A stretch of DNA of 64,000 nucleotides, taken from contig NZ_CP107009.1 in the NCBI RefSeq assembly GCF_025725665.1, positions 1,426,001 to 1,490,000 of the forward strand. Reading direction: 5' to 3'. The notes under the pieces are model-generated. The model made no database searches. It was given only the letters and a program-made list of their open reading frames with translations, and was not told the origin of the DNA. The stretch comes from Halomonas sp. LR3S48 (GTDB lineage Bacteria > Pseudomonadota > Gammaproteobacteria > Pseudomonadales > Halomonadaceae). The position numbers and the translations under genes were made by a program. Below, in pieces: positions 1 through 10,508 of this stretch (within the stretch, counting starts at the first letter, position 1; every line of letters begins with the position of its first letter).

Positions 1-1
1 G

Positions 2-1798
<1,797 letters not shown>

Positions 1799-1823
1799 GC
1801 CTGGTAAGAACCGCGATGAGACA

Positions 1824-1852
1824 GAGGCGCCCCGGAGACGGGGCGTCTTTTA
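1824..1852 (+). terminator. Rho-independent terminator of katG
   Basis: Core stem CGCCCC (1828-1833) pairs with GGGGCG (1840-1845) around a GGAGAC loop, the stem can extend by further pairs on both sides, and a T-rich tail follows (1848-1856). It lies 26 bases after the katG stop. Confidence 0.85.
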
Positions 1853-1874
1853 TTTTGAGAAAAAAACAAAGTAT

Positions 1875-1901
1875 CAACTATCGAGGATTGCTCGGTAGTT
1901 G
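1875..1901. promoter_or_regulatory. 11-bp inverted repeat upstream of hsdR
   Basis: CAACTATCGAG (1875-1885) and CTCGGTAGTTG (1891-1901) are inverted copies with one mismatch (a G.U pair in RNA) around a 5-base spacer. It lies in the AT-richer gap between the katG terminator and hsdR, about 190 bases before the hsdR start. There is no T-run after it, so an operator or RNA hairpin is more likely than a terminator. Its function is not known. Confidence 0.45.
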
Positions 1902-2087
1902 CTTCAAAGCGGGCATCGGCAGGTGTAAGAAAAGTGCAAAATTTGCACAGACTGCAGAAGAAGCATCAGTCTTCTCCTAAGAAAACTACGCTAGCTGGCC
2001 CCTAAGCCGATTTGATGGCAACCTTGGTAAATAGTCAGTAACAAGCTGCCGACAGAGCAGGCTCTGGCACGGGATCGGGGGATACGC

Positions 2088-5000
2088 ATGCAGGGACAGA
2101 ACAACCGCAGCAATGGCGGCAACTTCGGCTTCCTTGCCGGGCACGATCCGGTCTTTCTCGAACTCGCCTCAAGTGCCGAACGCGCTTTCAGCTACGACCC
2201 CAACACCACCCTGATCAAGCTGCGCCAGCTTGGCGAAGCCATGGCACAGGACATTGCCGCTCGTCTTGGCCTTGAGCTGGAGGAGCGATCGACCCAGCGC
2301 GACCTGCTCTACCGCATCGATAGCACGCTGGGGCTCGACCCTACAGTGCGGGAACTCTTCCATACCCTGCGTATCGAGGGTAACAAGGCGACGCACCAGT
2401 TTCGTACCCAGCACCGCGAGGCGATCCAGGGGCTCAAGGTTGCCCGTAGCCTGGCGGTGTGGTTCCACCGTGCCTTCGCGGACCCCGATTTCAAGCCAGG
2501 CGCTTTTACGCCGCCAGAAGACCCCAGCGTGCAATTGCGTGGGCTTCAGGCTGAAATGGAGCGCCTGCAGGGCGAACTGGCCAGTGCTACCGAGCAGGCC
2601 GAGGCTCAGCGCAAGCTGGCCGAGCTGGAAGCCCGCGAGAAGCAGGAATACGCCGAGCTGGCCAAGGCCATGGACGAGGAGGCCCGCGCCCTGGGCGAGC
2701 AGGCTCGAGCCCAGCAGGCCGAGCTCGAGCGCCGTGAGCAAGAGTTTCAGCGGCGCCTGGCTGACCAGGCCCGTGAGGGAGCCGAGGGCGAGCCGCCCAA
2801 GACGATGCGCCGTCGTATCGGCCAGGCCGATAGAGCGCTTAACGCTCAACTGGGCCTGGATGAGGAGCTCACTCGCCTGCTGATCGACCAGCAGCTTCGC
2901 GAGGCCGGCTGGGAGGCCGACACTCAGGCGCTTTCCTGGAAGAAGGGCGTGCGCCCCGAGCCCGGCAGGTACCTAGCCATCGCCGAGTGGGAGCTCCCCA
3001 ATGGCCAGCGAGCCGATTATGTGCTGTTCCATGGTCTGGTTCCCATCGGCGTGGTGGAGGCCAAGCGCCAGAACATCGATGTGGCCGGCAAGCTAGGGCA
3101 AGCCGAGCGCTATTCACGAGGCTTCACCGGGGCTTTCACGCCGAAAGGTCCGTTCGAGCCGGCCTGGGAGCGGGAAGGGCGCACCATTGCGTGGCCTGAT
3201 GAGGGGGACGGACACTTTTACGTGCCGTTCGTGTTCTCTTGCAACGGCCGACCTTACTTGCCGCAGCTTGCCGAGAAATCCGGCATCTGGTTTCGCGATG
3301 TACGTGAGGCCGGCAATCTGGCGCGAGCGCTACCGCATTTTCATAGTCCCGAAGGCCTGCTCGACCGCCTGAAGCGAAGTCGCGCCCAGGCAGAGCAGCG
3401 GCTGCGCGAAGAGGGCTTTGGCTACCTGCGCCTGCGCGATTATCAAGAGCGCGCCATCCATGCCGTGGAAGGGGCTTTGCAGGAAGGGGAGCAGCGTGCC
3501 CTGCTGGCCATGGCCACCGGGACCGGCAAGACCCGTACCGTCATTGGTCTGATCTACCGTTTCCTGAAGACGGAACGTTTCCGCAGAATCCTGTTCCTGG
3601 TCGACCGCAATGCCCTGGGCAAGCAGGCGCTGGATGCCTTCGACGAGGCCCCGCTGGAGCAGAACCACACACTCTCGCAGATCTACAACGTGGCTACGCT
3701 TGGCGACATGGCCGCCGAGGCAGAGACGCGTGTCCAGGTGGCTACTGTGCAAGCCATGTCACGACGCCTCTTCATGGCCGATGAGCCACCACCAGTGGAC
3801 ACCTTCGATTGCATCATCGTCGACGAGGCTCATCGCGGCTATACCCTGGATCAGGAGATGACCGAAGGTGAGCTGGCCACCCGCGACGCCGGCCAGTACC
3901 TCTCGCGATACCGGCAGGTTCTGGAGCACTTCGATGCCGCGCGCATCGGGCTCACCGCGACCCCGGCGAAGCATACCAGCGAGATCTTCGGTCGCCCGGT
4001 ATTCACCTACTCCTATCGCGAGGCGGTGGCCGACGACTGGCTGATCGATCACGAACCGCCCATCCGCTACGAGACGTTGCTCAGCCGTCACGGCATCCAC
4101 TTTGCCAAGGGCGAAGCGGTGAATCTCGTCGATGCTCGTACCGGCGAGGTGGAAAGTGCCGAGCTCGAGGACGAACTCGATTTCGAGGTCGAGGCCTTCA
4201 ACCGTCGTGTGATCACTCCGGGTTTCAATGAGGTCATCTGTGCGCAGCTCGCCGAGGAGCTCGATCCCTTCGGTGAAGAGAAGTCGCTGGTCTTCTGCGC
4301 GACCGACCTGCATGCCGACATGGTCAAGCGGCTGCTGGACGAAGCGTTTCACGCCAAGTACGGCGACGCCTACAAGCAGGCAGCGGTGGCCAAGATCACC
4401 GGCAAGGCCGACAAGGTGGATGAGTTGATCCGCCGCTACAAAAACGACAAGTACCCCAACATTGCCATTACCGTAGACCTTCTCACCACCGGCATCGACG
4501 TGCCGCCCATCTGTCATCTGGTGTTCTTGCGCCGGGTGAAGTCGCGCATCCTCTACGAGCAGATGATCGGCCGCGCCACGCGCCGCTGCGACGAGATTGG
4601 CAAAACCGTGTTCTTCATCTATGACCCGGTGGATATCTACGCCGCGCTGGCAGCCGTCAACACCATGCAGCCGCTGGTGAAGGACCCCGGTATCACGCTG
4701 GAGCAGCTCCACGATGAACTCATCGATCCTGAGCAACTGGAGCGCGCTCTGGAGGTGCCTGGCGAACGGGAAGGGTTCAGCCACGCCGACGATTTGCTCG
4801 ATCAGCTCAGCCAGAAGCTGATGAGGGTGATGCGCAAGGCCGGCAAGCGTGCCGAGAGCCGTGAGGACGTTCGCCAACTTCTGGAGCAGCTCGAAGAGAG
4901 CTGGGGCGTGGCGCCGCAGAAACTGCATAAGCACCTGCACGAACTCGGCCCCAAGCCCGCTGCCGACTTCCTGCGCCAACATGCCGGACTGCTGGCCCAG

Positions 5001-5603
5001 GTAGTTGAGGTGAAGCAGCTGATCGGCAGCGAGCGCATGCCCTTGATCTACGAAGGCAAGGACGAACTGCTCGAGCGTAGCCAGAGCTACGGTGTACACG
5101 AGAAACCCGCCGACTATCTGGAGAGCTTCGATGACTTCATCAAGAACCAGTTGAACGAATCGGTGGCGCTGAGTGTCGTGGTCAATCGTCCCCGTGACCT
5201 CACTCGCGAGACGCTCAAGGAAGTGCGCCTGCTGCTGGACGGCGCCGGCTACAGCGAAGCCTCCCTGGAAAGCGCCTGGCGCAACGCGACCAACCAGGAG
5301 ATTGCGGCCAGCATCGTCGGTCACATCCGCCGTGCCGCCCTGGGCGAGGCGCTGATTCCCTTCGAGCAGCGGGTACGCGAGGCCATGCAGCGCATCTATG
5401 CCCTGCATCCCTGGACGCCCAGCCAGCGCAGATGGCTCGACCGCCTGGCCAGGCAGCTCACTCATGAAGTGGTGCTCGACCGGGCTTTCATCAACCAGCG
5501 CTTCGCCGATCACGGTGGCCTGAAGCAGCTCGACGCCGTGCTCGGCAACCATCTCGATGAGGTGCTGGATGCCCTCAACGACTCGTTATGGGAAGCAAGC
5601 TGA
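2088..5603 (+). CDS. hsdR: Type I restriction endonuclease subunit R (HsdR)
   Basis: Motor and nuclease subunit of a type I restriction-modification complex; it translocates DNA with ATP and cuts unmodified DNA away from the recognition site. The 1171 aa show an N-terminal DUF4145-like region (about 20-110), a long Glu/Gln-rich coiled coil (about 150-245), a PD-(D/E)XK nuclease (Asp near 309, then VVEAKR near 322), Walker A ATGTGKT (near 473), a DEAH box IVDEAHRG (near 576), helicase motif GLTATPAKHT, a C-terminal helicase lobe and an EcoEI-type C-terminal domain. Start ATG 2088 is preceded by GGGGGA at 5-base spacing. All catalytic motifs are intact. It is followed by a palindrome array and fic rather than directly by hsdM. 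Confidence 0.96.
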   Translation: MQGQNNRSNGGNFGFLAGHDPVFLELASSAERAFSYDPNTTLIKLRQLGEAMAQDIAARLGLELEERSTQRDLLYRIDSTLGLDPTVRELFHTLRIEGNKATHQFRTQHREAIQGLKVARSLAVWFHRAFADPDFKPGAFTPPEDPSVQLRGLQAEMERLQGELASATEQAEAQRKLAELEAREKQEYAELAKAMDEEARALGEQARAQQAELERREQEFQRRLADQAREGAEGEPPKTMRRRIGQADRALNAQLGLDEELTRLLIDQQLREAGWEADTQALSWKKGVRPEPGRYLAIAEWELPNGQRADYVLFHGLVPIGVVEAKRQNIDVAGKLGQAERYSRGFTGAFTPKGPFEPAWEREGRTIAWPDEGDGHFYVPFVFSCNGRPYLPQLAEKSGIWFRDVREAGNLARALPHFHSPEGLLDRLKRSRAQAEQRLREEGFGYLRLRDYQERAIHAVEGALQEGEQRALLAMATGTGKTRTVIGLIYRFLKTERFRRILFLVDRNALGKQALDAFDEAPLEQNHTLSQIYNVATLGDMAAEAETRVQVATVQAMSRRLFMADEPPPVDTFDCIIVDEAHRGYTLDQEMTEGELATRDAGQYLSRYRQVLEHFDAARIGLTATPAKHTSEIFGRPVFTYSYREAVADDWLIDHEPPIRYETLLSRHGIHFAKGEAVNLVDARTGEVESAELEDELDFEVEAFNRRVITPGFNEVICAQLAEELDPFGEEKSLVFCATDLHADMVKRLLDEAFHAKYGDAYKQAAVAKITGKADKVDELIRRYKNDKYPNIAITVDLLTTGIDVPPICHLVFLRRVKSRILYEQMIGRATRRCDEIGKTVFFIYDPVDIYAALAAVNTMQPLVKDPGITLEQLHDELIDPEQLERALEVPGEREGFSHADDLLDQLSQKLMRVMRKAGKRAESREDVRQLLEQLEESWGVAPQKLHKHLHELGPKPAADFLRQHAGLLAQVVEVKQLIGSERMPLIYEGKDELLERSQSYGVHEKPADYLESFDDFIKNQLNESVALSVVVNRPRDLTRETLKEVRLLLDGAGYSEASLESAWRNATNQEIAASIVGHIRRAALGEALIPFEQRVREAMQRIYALHPWTPSQRRWLDRLARQLTHEVVLDRAFINQRFADHGGLKQLDAVLGNHLDEVLDALNDSLWEAS

Positions 5604-5795
5604 CGTGTCCATGCCATCGGCATATTGCCGTGACAAGTTCACGAAACGCGATTTTTTCGACACGTTTCGGGGGCATGTCGATGGCATCGACATGTCACAA
5701 GGACATGTTTAATAAAGTCGCTTTTTTCGACACGTCCTCTGGATATGTCGATGCCATCGACATATGCTGACGACGTGTCGATTTTTTGGGAAAAA
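5604..5795. repeat. 70-bp-period palindrome array between hsdR and fic
   Basis: Three units repeat at exactly 70 bp, with palindrome centres at 5614, 5684 and 5754. Unit 2 is a perfect 21-bp palindrome (arms CATGTCGATG/CATCGACATG around G5684). Unit 3 is a perfect 23-bp palindrome (5743-5765). Unit 1 (5605-5623) is degenerate. The direct repeat TTTTTTCGACACGT occurs at 5652-5665 and 5722-5735, again 70 apart. An extra inverted repeat ACATGTC/GACATGT sits at 5690-5708, and an inverted ACGTGTCGA copy at 5773-5781. TGTCGA or TCGACA occurs seven times in about 125 bases. The array starts at the hsdR stop codon and runs to the likely fic start, so it looks like a multi-site operator; the bound factor is unknown. 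Confidence 0.8.
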
Positions 5796-6911
5796 ATGAA
5801 CATGAGCTGGCGCCCCGACCAACCCTATAACGGCTTGCCGCCGCTGCCACCTGCCGAGGAGCTCGAGACGCCGGCCGTACTGAAGGCCTGCATTCCGGCT
5901 CGGGCGGCGCTTGCAGAGTTGAAGCAGGCGGGCGAGCTGCTGCCCAACCAGGGCCTGCTCATCAACCTGCTGCCCCTGCTGGAAGCCCGCGACAGCTCCG
6001 AGATCGAGAACATCGTCACTACCACCGACAGGCTCTTCCAGTTCGCCCAGGAAGACACCCACGCCGATCCTGCCACCAAGGAGGCGCTGCGCTACCGAAC
6101 TGCGCTGAGCCATGGCTACCGTGAGCTGGCCAGGCGGCCTCTGTGCACCAACACGGCGGTGGAGATCTGCAGCACCATCAAGGGCGTGGAAATGGAGATC
6201 CGCCGGGTGCCTGGCACCACCCTGGCCAACCAGGCCACCGGCGAGGTGATCTATACCCCGCCAATGGGAGAGGAGGTGCTGCGTGAGCTGCTGGCGAACT
6301 GGGAGCGCTATCTCCATGCGGAGGATGGTGTCGACCCCCTGATCAAGATGGCGGTGGCCCACTACCAGTTCGAGGCGATCCACCCCTTCACCGACGGCAA
6401 CGGGCGGACGGGTAGGGTGTTGAACATCCTCTACCTGATCGAGCAGCGGCTGCTGTCGCTGCCGATCCTCTACCTCAGTCGCTACATCGTGCTTCACAAG
6501 CCCGACTACTATCGCCTGCTGCTGGCCGTGACACGCGAGGACCAGTGGCAAGAGTGGCTGCTCTACATGCTCAAGGCCGTCGAGTACACGGCCCGCTGGA
6601 CCACCGAAAAGATCGCGGCAACCCGCGAGCTGATAGAGGATACGACACGCCATGTCCAGCAGCAGCTACCCAAGGTCTACAGTCATGAGCTGGTACAGGT
6701 GATCTTCGAGCAGCCCTACTGCCGTATCAACAATCTGGTGGAGCGGGATATCGCCAAGCGGCAGACCGCCTCGGGCTATCTGCAGCAGCTGTGCGAGATC
6801 GACGTGCTCAAGGAGATCCGCGCCGGGCGCGAAAAGCTGTTCGTACATCCCAAGCTGGTTCGCCTGATGACCGAAGACAGCAATGAGGTAGTGCCTTACC
6901 CGGCGTCATGA
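5796..6911 (+). CDS. Fic family protein (class II-type, N-terminal inhibitory motif, C-terminal winged helix)
   Basis: Fic enzymes transfer AMP or related groups onto target hydroxyls. The catalytic motif HPFTDGNGRTGR is complete (His, Asp, Gly-Asn-Gly and Arg present). An N-terminal SSEIEN matches the (S/T)xxxE(G/N) autoinhibitory motif, placing it with class II Fic proteins. The C-terminal part (about 290-370) looks like a winged helix, suggesting DNA binding. The frame is open from ATG 5745, but that start lies inside a palindrome; ATG 5796 (371 aa) or ATG 5802 fits GGGA at 5788-5791 and the family N-terminus better. It sits between hsdR and hsdM on the same strand, with the palindrome array just upstream. 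Its target is unknown; autoregulation is inference only. Confidence 0.9.
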   Translation: MNMSWRPDQPYNGLPPLPPAEELETPAVLKACIPARAALAELKQAGELLPNQGLLINLLPLLEARDSSEIENIVTTTDRLFQFAQEDTHADPATKEALRYRTALSHGYRELARRPLCTNTAVEICSTIKGVEMEIRRVPGTTLANQATGEVIYTPPMGEEVLRELLANWERYLHAEDGVDPLIKMAVAHYQFEAIHPFTDGNGRTGRVLNILYLIEQRLLSLPILYLSRYIVLHKPDYYRLLLAVTREDQWQEWLLYMLKAVEYTARWTTEKIAATRELIEDTTRHVQQQLPKVYSHELVQVIFEQPYCRINNLVERDIAKRQTASGYLQQLCEIDVLKEIRAGREKLFVHPKLVRLMTEDSNEVVPYPAS

Positions 6912-6969
6912 GGCCGCTGATTCAAATATTGACGCGGCTTATTTTACTTTCAGCCTCAAATTCAAATAA

Positions 6970-6986
6970 GGCCGGCTTTGCCGGCC
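6970..6986 (+). other. GC hairpin in the hsdM leader
   Basis: GGCCGGC (6970-6976) and GCCGGCC (6980-6986) form a perfect 7-bp stem with a TTT loop, 16 bases before the hsdM start. No T-run follows, so it is not a classical terminator. The direct repeat ATTCAAATA occurs near 6920 and 6959 in the same short AT-rich gap after fic. Confidence 0.5.
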
Positions 6987-7002
6987 TCGAACGGAACACG
7001 AC

Positions 7003-8646
7003 ATGACCCAGAACGACATCGTCCAGAAACTGTGGAACCTCTGCGACGTACTGCGTGACGACGGCATCAACTACTCCGACTACGTCACCGAGCTGGTGCT
7101 GCTGCTCTTCATCAAGATGGAGTACGAGAACACCCAGGCCGGGCTACTCAATGCCCATGCCCTGCCGGAGTGGGCCCGCTGGCCGCAGCTGACCAGCCGC
7201 TCGGGCCTGGAACTGCTCAACTACTACAAGCAGATGCTGCTCGACCTCTCGAAGAGCGAAGACCGACTGATCGCCGCCATCTATACGGATGCCCAGACCC
7301 GCCTGCGGGAGCCGCGTCACCTCGAACAGCTAATTCGCGACCTGGACCGCATCGACTGGTTCAGCGCCCAGCGTGACGGCCTGGGCGATCTCTACGAAGG
7401 GCTGCTCGAAAAGAACGCTAACGAGACCAAGTCCGGTGCAGGCCAGTACTTCACGCCCCGTGCACTGATCAACGCAATGGTGCGCTGCATTCGACCCCGG
7501 CCGGGCGAAGTGATCCAGGATCCCGCCGCCGGCACCGCGGGCTTTCTGATCGCCGCCGATGCCTACATCAAGCAGCAGACCGATGATCACTTCGACCTCG
7601 ATGCCAGGGCCCAGGCCTTCCAGAAGCTCAAGGCCTTCGTCGGCATCGAACTGGTGCCCGGCACCCGCCGCCTGGCGCTGATGAACTGCCTGCTGCACGG
7701 CATGGAAGGCGACGACGAAGGCGTGGTGCACCTGGGCAACGCCTTGGGCGAAGCCGGCAAGTCACTACCTCGTGCCGATGTGGTCCTTGCCAATCCACCC
7801 TTCGGTACCGCCAAGGGGGGCGAGGCCAGCATCACCCGCGACGACCTCACGTTCCGCACCAGTAACAAGCAGCTCGCCTTCCTGCAGCATATCTACCGTG
7901 GGCTCAAGCCCGGCGGCCGCGCTGCCGTGGTGTTGCCTGACAACGTACTGTTCGAGGCCGGTGTAGGCACTGAGGTGCGCCGCGACCTGATGGAGAAGTG
8001 CCACCTGCACACCATCCTGCGGCTGCCCACCGGTATCTTCTACGCCCAGGGCGTGAAGACCAACGTGCTGTTCTTCACTCGCGGTACTGCCGAGAACCCG
8101 CATCAGGATGAAGGCTGTACCGACAGCGTATGGGTCTTTGATCTGCGCACCAACATGCCGAGCTTTGGCAAGCGCACCCCCTTTACCGAGGCCCACCTCA
8201 AGCCCTTTGAGCGGTGCTACAACCCCACAGGCAGCGATGCCCTGGCCGAGCAGCTCGCTGCGCGGGAGGAGGGCGACTGGAGCTTCGGCGCCGAGGAGAT
8301 CGAAGCCGACCGGGTAGCCGCTGCCGATGACGCCAACGCCGGCGTAGACGACAAGCTGCAGACCTCCCGGTGGCGCAAGTTCAGCCGAGAGTGGATTCGC
8401 GATACCAAAGGCGACTCGCTCGACATCACCTGGCTCAAGGATGCCGATAGCCTCGCCGCCGAGAACCTGCCCGAGCCCGACGTACTCGCCGCAGAGGCAA
8501 TGAGCGAGCTGACCGAAGCCCTGCGCGAACTCGACGGCCTGATGGCCGCTCTGGGTAGCCAGGATGAAGCCGCCGCCCAGAAGAGGCTGCTGGCCGAAGC
8601 GCTGGGGCTTGCAGATGACGCCGGCAGCGATGAGGTGAAAGCATGA
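7003..8646 (+). CDS. hsdM: Type I N6-adenine DNA methyltransferase (HsdM)
   Basis: Modification subunit that methylates adenine in the recognition sequence set by HsdS, using S-adenosylmethionine. The 547 aa contain the HsdM N-terminal helical domain (about 1-125), SAM motif I DPAAGTAGFLIAA (near 172) and catalytic motif IV NPPF (near 264). The length is typical. Its stop overlaps the hsdS start by four bases (ATGA at 8643-8646), so the two are translationally coupled. The leader contains a GC hairpin and only a weak ribosome site (GGAAC). Confidence 0.97.
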   Translation: MTQNDIVQKLWNLCDVLRDDGINYSDYVTELVLLLFIKMEYENTQAGLLNAHALPEWARWPQLTSRSGLELLNYYKQMLLDLSKSEDRLIAAIYTDAQTRLREPRHLEQLIRDLDRIDWFSAQRDGLGDLYEGLLEKNANETKSGAGQYFTPRALINAMVRCIRPRPGEVIQDPAAGTAGFLIAADAYIKQQTDDHFDLDARAQAFQKLKAFVGIELVPGTRRLALMNCLLHGMEGDDEGVVHLGNALGEAGKSLPRADVVLANPPFGTAKGGEASITRDDLTFRTSNKQLAFLQHIYRGLKPGGRAAVVLPDNVLFEAGVGTEVRRDLMEKCHLHTILRLPTGIFYAQGVKTNVLFFTRGTAENPHQDEGCTDSVWVFDLRTNMPSFGKRTPFTEAHLKPFERCYNPTGSDALAEQLAAREEGDWSFGAEEIEADRVAAADDANAGVDDKLQTSRWRKFSREWIRDTKGDSLDITWLKDADSLAAENLPEPDVLAAEAMSELTEALRELDGLMAALGSQDEAAAQKRLLAEALGLADDAGSDEVKA

Positions 8647-10127
8647 GCGAGTGGGTATTGCCGGAGGGCTGGGGCGAGGCTGTAGTCACTGACATTGCAG
8701 GCTTTGTTCGTGGTGTCACGTTCAAGAAAGCAGAAGCGATTGCGTATCCCGAGGTGGGTTATGTGCCCATCATAAGGGCGAATAATATCCAGAATTCTAA
8801 GCTGATTCTAGATGACCTTGTTTATGCACCAGAAGACAAGGTGAGTGATTCGCAACGTATCAAGGCTGGTGATGTTGTTGTCGCCATGTCTAGCGGCAGC
8901 CGGAAAGTTGTTGGGAAAACTGCCAGTGCGAATAAGGACTGGGAAGGGGCGTTCGGTGCCTTTTGTGGTGTATTTCGTCCATCAAAACACATGTCCTCAA
9001 GCTATTTTGGCTATTACTTTGGGACTCAAGAATATCGTGCTAAGGCATCATCGCTGGCAGCTGGTGCGAATATAAATAATTTAAAGGCATCGCATTTCGA
9101 TCAGATACTTGTGCCTATTCCCGGATTAGAAGAGCAAAAAGACATCGCCGATAAGCTGGATGATTTGCTGGCGCAGGTCAATAATCTGAAAGCCCGTCTG
9201 GATGCGATTCCCGCTATCCTCAAGCGGTTTCGGCAGTCGGTGCTGGCAGCGGCGGTGAGTGGGAGGCTGACGGCAGAGTGGCGTGTAGGAAAGGATTTAG
9301 ATCCTGTCACGGTTAAACCAAACGAGAAGTTGCCAGTGGTAGGGGAGTCTGATTACTATGGAGCCAGTATCGAAACATGGCGCTGGCTGCGTTTTGGTTC
9401 TGTCGTGCGTTTAGTAAATGGAGATCGGGGAAGAAACTATCCTAATAAGTCGGATTATGTTGAGCATGGAATGCCATTTATAAATACAGGGCACATAGAG
9501 CCTGATGGAACTCTTTCGCTGGCAAGGATGAATTACATATCTCAGGATAAATACGAGTCGTTGGGTGGAGGGAAGACTCAGCCAGGTGACTTGGTTTATT
9601 GCTTGCGCGGCGCTACTATGGGTAAAACGGCAAGAGTGGATTTTGAAGTAGGTGCTATTGCTTCATCTCTAGTGATTGTTAGGCCGGGCGCCTGCATAGT
9701 TCGAAAGTTTGCTTATTACTACCTGATAAGTCCGGTTGCGGAGAAAATGATTAAAAAATATGATAATGGTTCAGCGCAGCCTAATTTGTCAGCAAAGAGT
9801 TTGGCGTCTTACTCCTTGCAGCTACCACCTATTGAAGAGCAATCTGAGATAGTTCGTCGCGTAGATCAGCTCTTCGCCTTAGCCGACCAGATAGAGCAGC
9901 AGGTCAAGAACGCCCAGGCCCGCGTCGACAAGCTGACCCAGTCCATCCTCGCCAAGGCCTTTCGCGGCGAGCTGACCGCTGAGTGGCGTGCGGCCAACCC
10001 CGAACTGATCAGCGGTGAGAACTCCGCCGAGGCGCTGCTGAAGCGCATCAAGGCGGAGAAGGCCAGACAGAAGCCGGCGGGAAGAGGGCGTGGCAAGAAG
10101 CCCGCTTATGCCGGCCAGTCGGCCTAG
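8643..10127 (+). CDS. hsdS: Type I restriction specificity subunit (HsdS)
   Basis: Determines the bipartite target sequence of the HsdRMS complex. The 494 aa have two target-recognition domains (about 1-165 and 230-395), each followed by a long helix. The central helix region contains RFRQSVLAAAVSGRLTAEWR and the C-terminal one QSILAKAFRGELTAEWR, the internal repeat expected of a full-length HsdS. The DNA coding both recognition domains (about 8700-9130 and 9300-9850) is clearly more AT-rich than the helix-coding parts and the flanking genes. That is usual for exchangeable recognition domains and points to acquisition from other genomes. No frameshift is seen. Confidence 0.95.
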   Translation: MSEWVLPEGWGEAVVTDIAGFVRGVTFKKAEAIAYPEVGYVPIIRANNIQNSKLILDDLVYAPEDKVSDSQRIKAGDVVVAMSSGSRKVVGKTASANKDWEGAFGAFCGVFRPSKHMSSSYFGYYFGTQEYRAKASSLAAGANINNLKASHFDQILVPIPGLEEQKDIADKLDDLLAQVNNLKARLDAIPAILKRFRQSVLAAAVSGRLTAEWRVGKDLDPVTVKPNEKLPVVGESDYYGASIETWRWLRFGSVVRLVNGDRGRNYPNKSDYVEHGMPFINTGHIEPDGTLSLARMNYISQDKYESLGGGKTQPGDLVYCLRGATMGKTARVDFEVGAIASSLVIVRPGACIVRKFAYYYLISPVAEKMIKKYDNGSAQPNLSAKSLASYSLQLPPIEEQSEIVRRVDQLFALADQIEQQVKNAQARVDKLTQSILAKAFRGELTAEWRAANPELISGENSAEALLKRIKAEKARQKPAGRGRGKKPAYAGQSA

Positions 10128-10141
10128 ATCAGGAGTGAAAC

Positions 10142-10495
10142 ATGCTCAACCGTTCTGCCCTGCTGCTTCGCTACAAGGCGCCTGCCTTGCAGTGGATCAA
10201 CGACGCCGATCCCGCGCCGGGCAGCACTCCAATCGCCGAAGCAGAGGTCAATCGCGACTGCACCGTCTATCTGGTCAGCGATGAGGTAGCCGAATCACCC
10301 GAGGAGGTCAGGCGGTGGGTCAAGGCCAACTGGTGCAACCTGTTCGAGTCGGAACTGGAGGAGTGGTACACCGATCCGGCGCTGTGGCCGAAGCGTACCC
10401 TGAAACGCTTCGATGAGTGGTTCGAGGTCGAGTGTCACAGCGTGATGATCGATACGCTGGGAACGCCCATTATCGATGATGAGGCGTCAGACTGA
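10142..10495 (+). CDS. Hypothetical protein at the end of the hsd operon
   Basis: A 117-aa soluble, acidic and Trp-rich protein (WCNLFESELEEWYTDPALWP in the middle) that I cannot assign to a named family. ATG 10142 follows AGGAGTG at good spacing and lies 14 bases after the hsdS stop, so it is probably cotranscribed with hsdS. There is no signal peptide, membrane segment or recognisable catalytic motif. It could be an accessory part of the restriction block or an unrelated passenger. Confidence 0.75.
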   Translation: MLNRSALLLRYKAPALQWINDADPAPGSTPIAEAEVNRDCTVYLVSDEVAESPEEVRRWVKANWCNLFESELEEWYTDPALWPKRTLKRFDEWFEVECHSVMIDTLGTPIIDDEASD

Positions 10496-10508
10496 TCAGC
10501 GAGGTCCC

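Noticed and set aside
3759..5552. 597-codon minus-strand open frame inside hsdR
   Set aside because: Shadow of hsdR; its translation has no motif and hsdR helicase motifs are intact on the plus strand.
5604..5795. 70-bp repeats as a CRISPR array
   Set aside because: Only three diverged units with palindromic cores and no unique spacers of constant size; no cas genes in the window.
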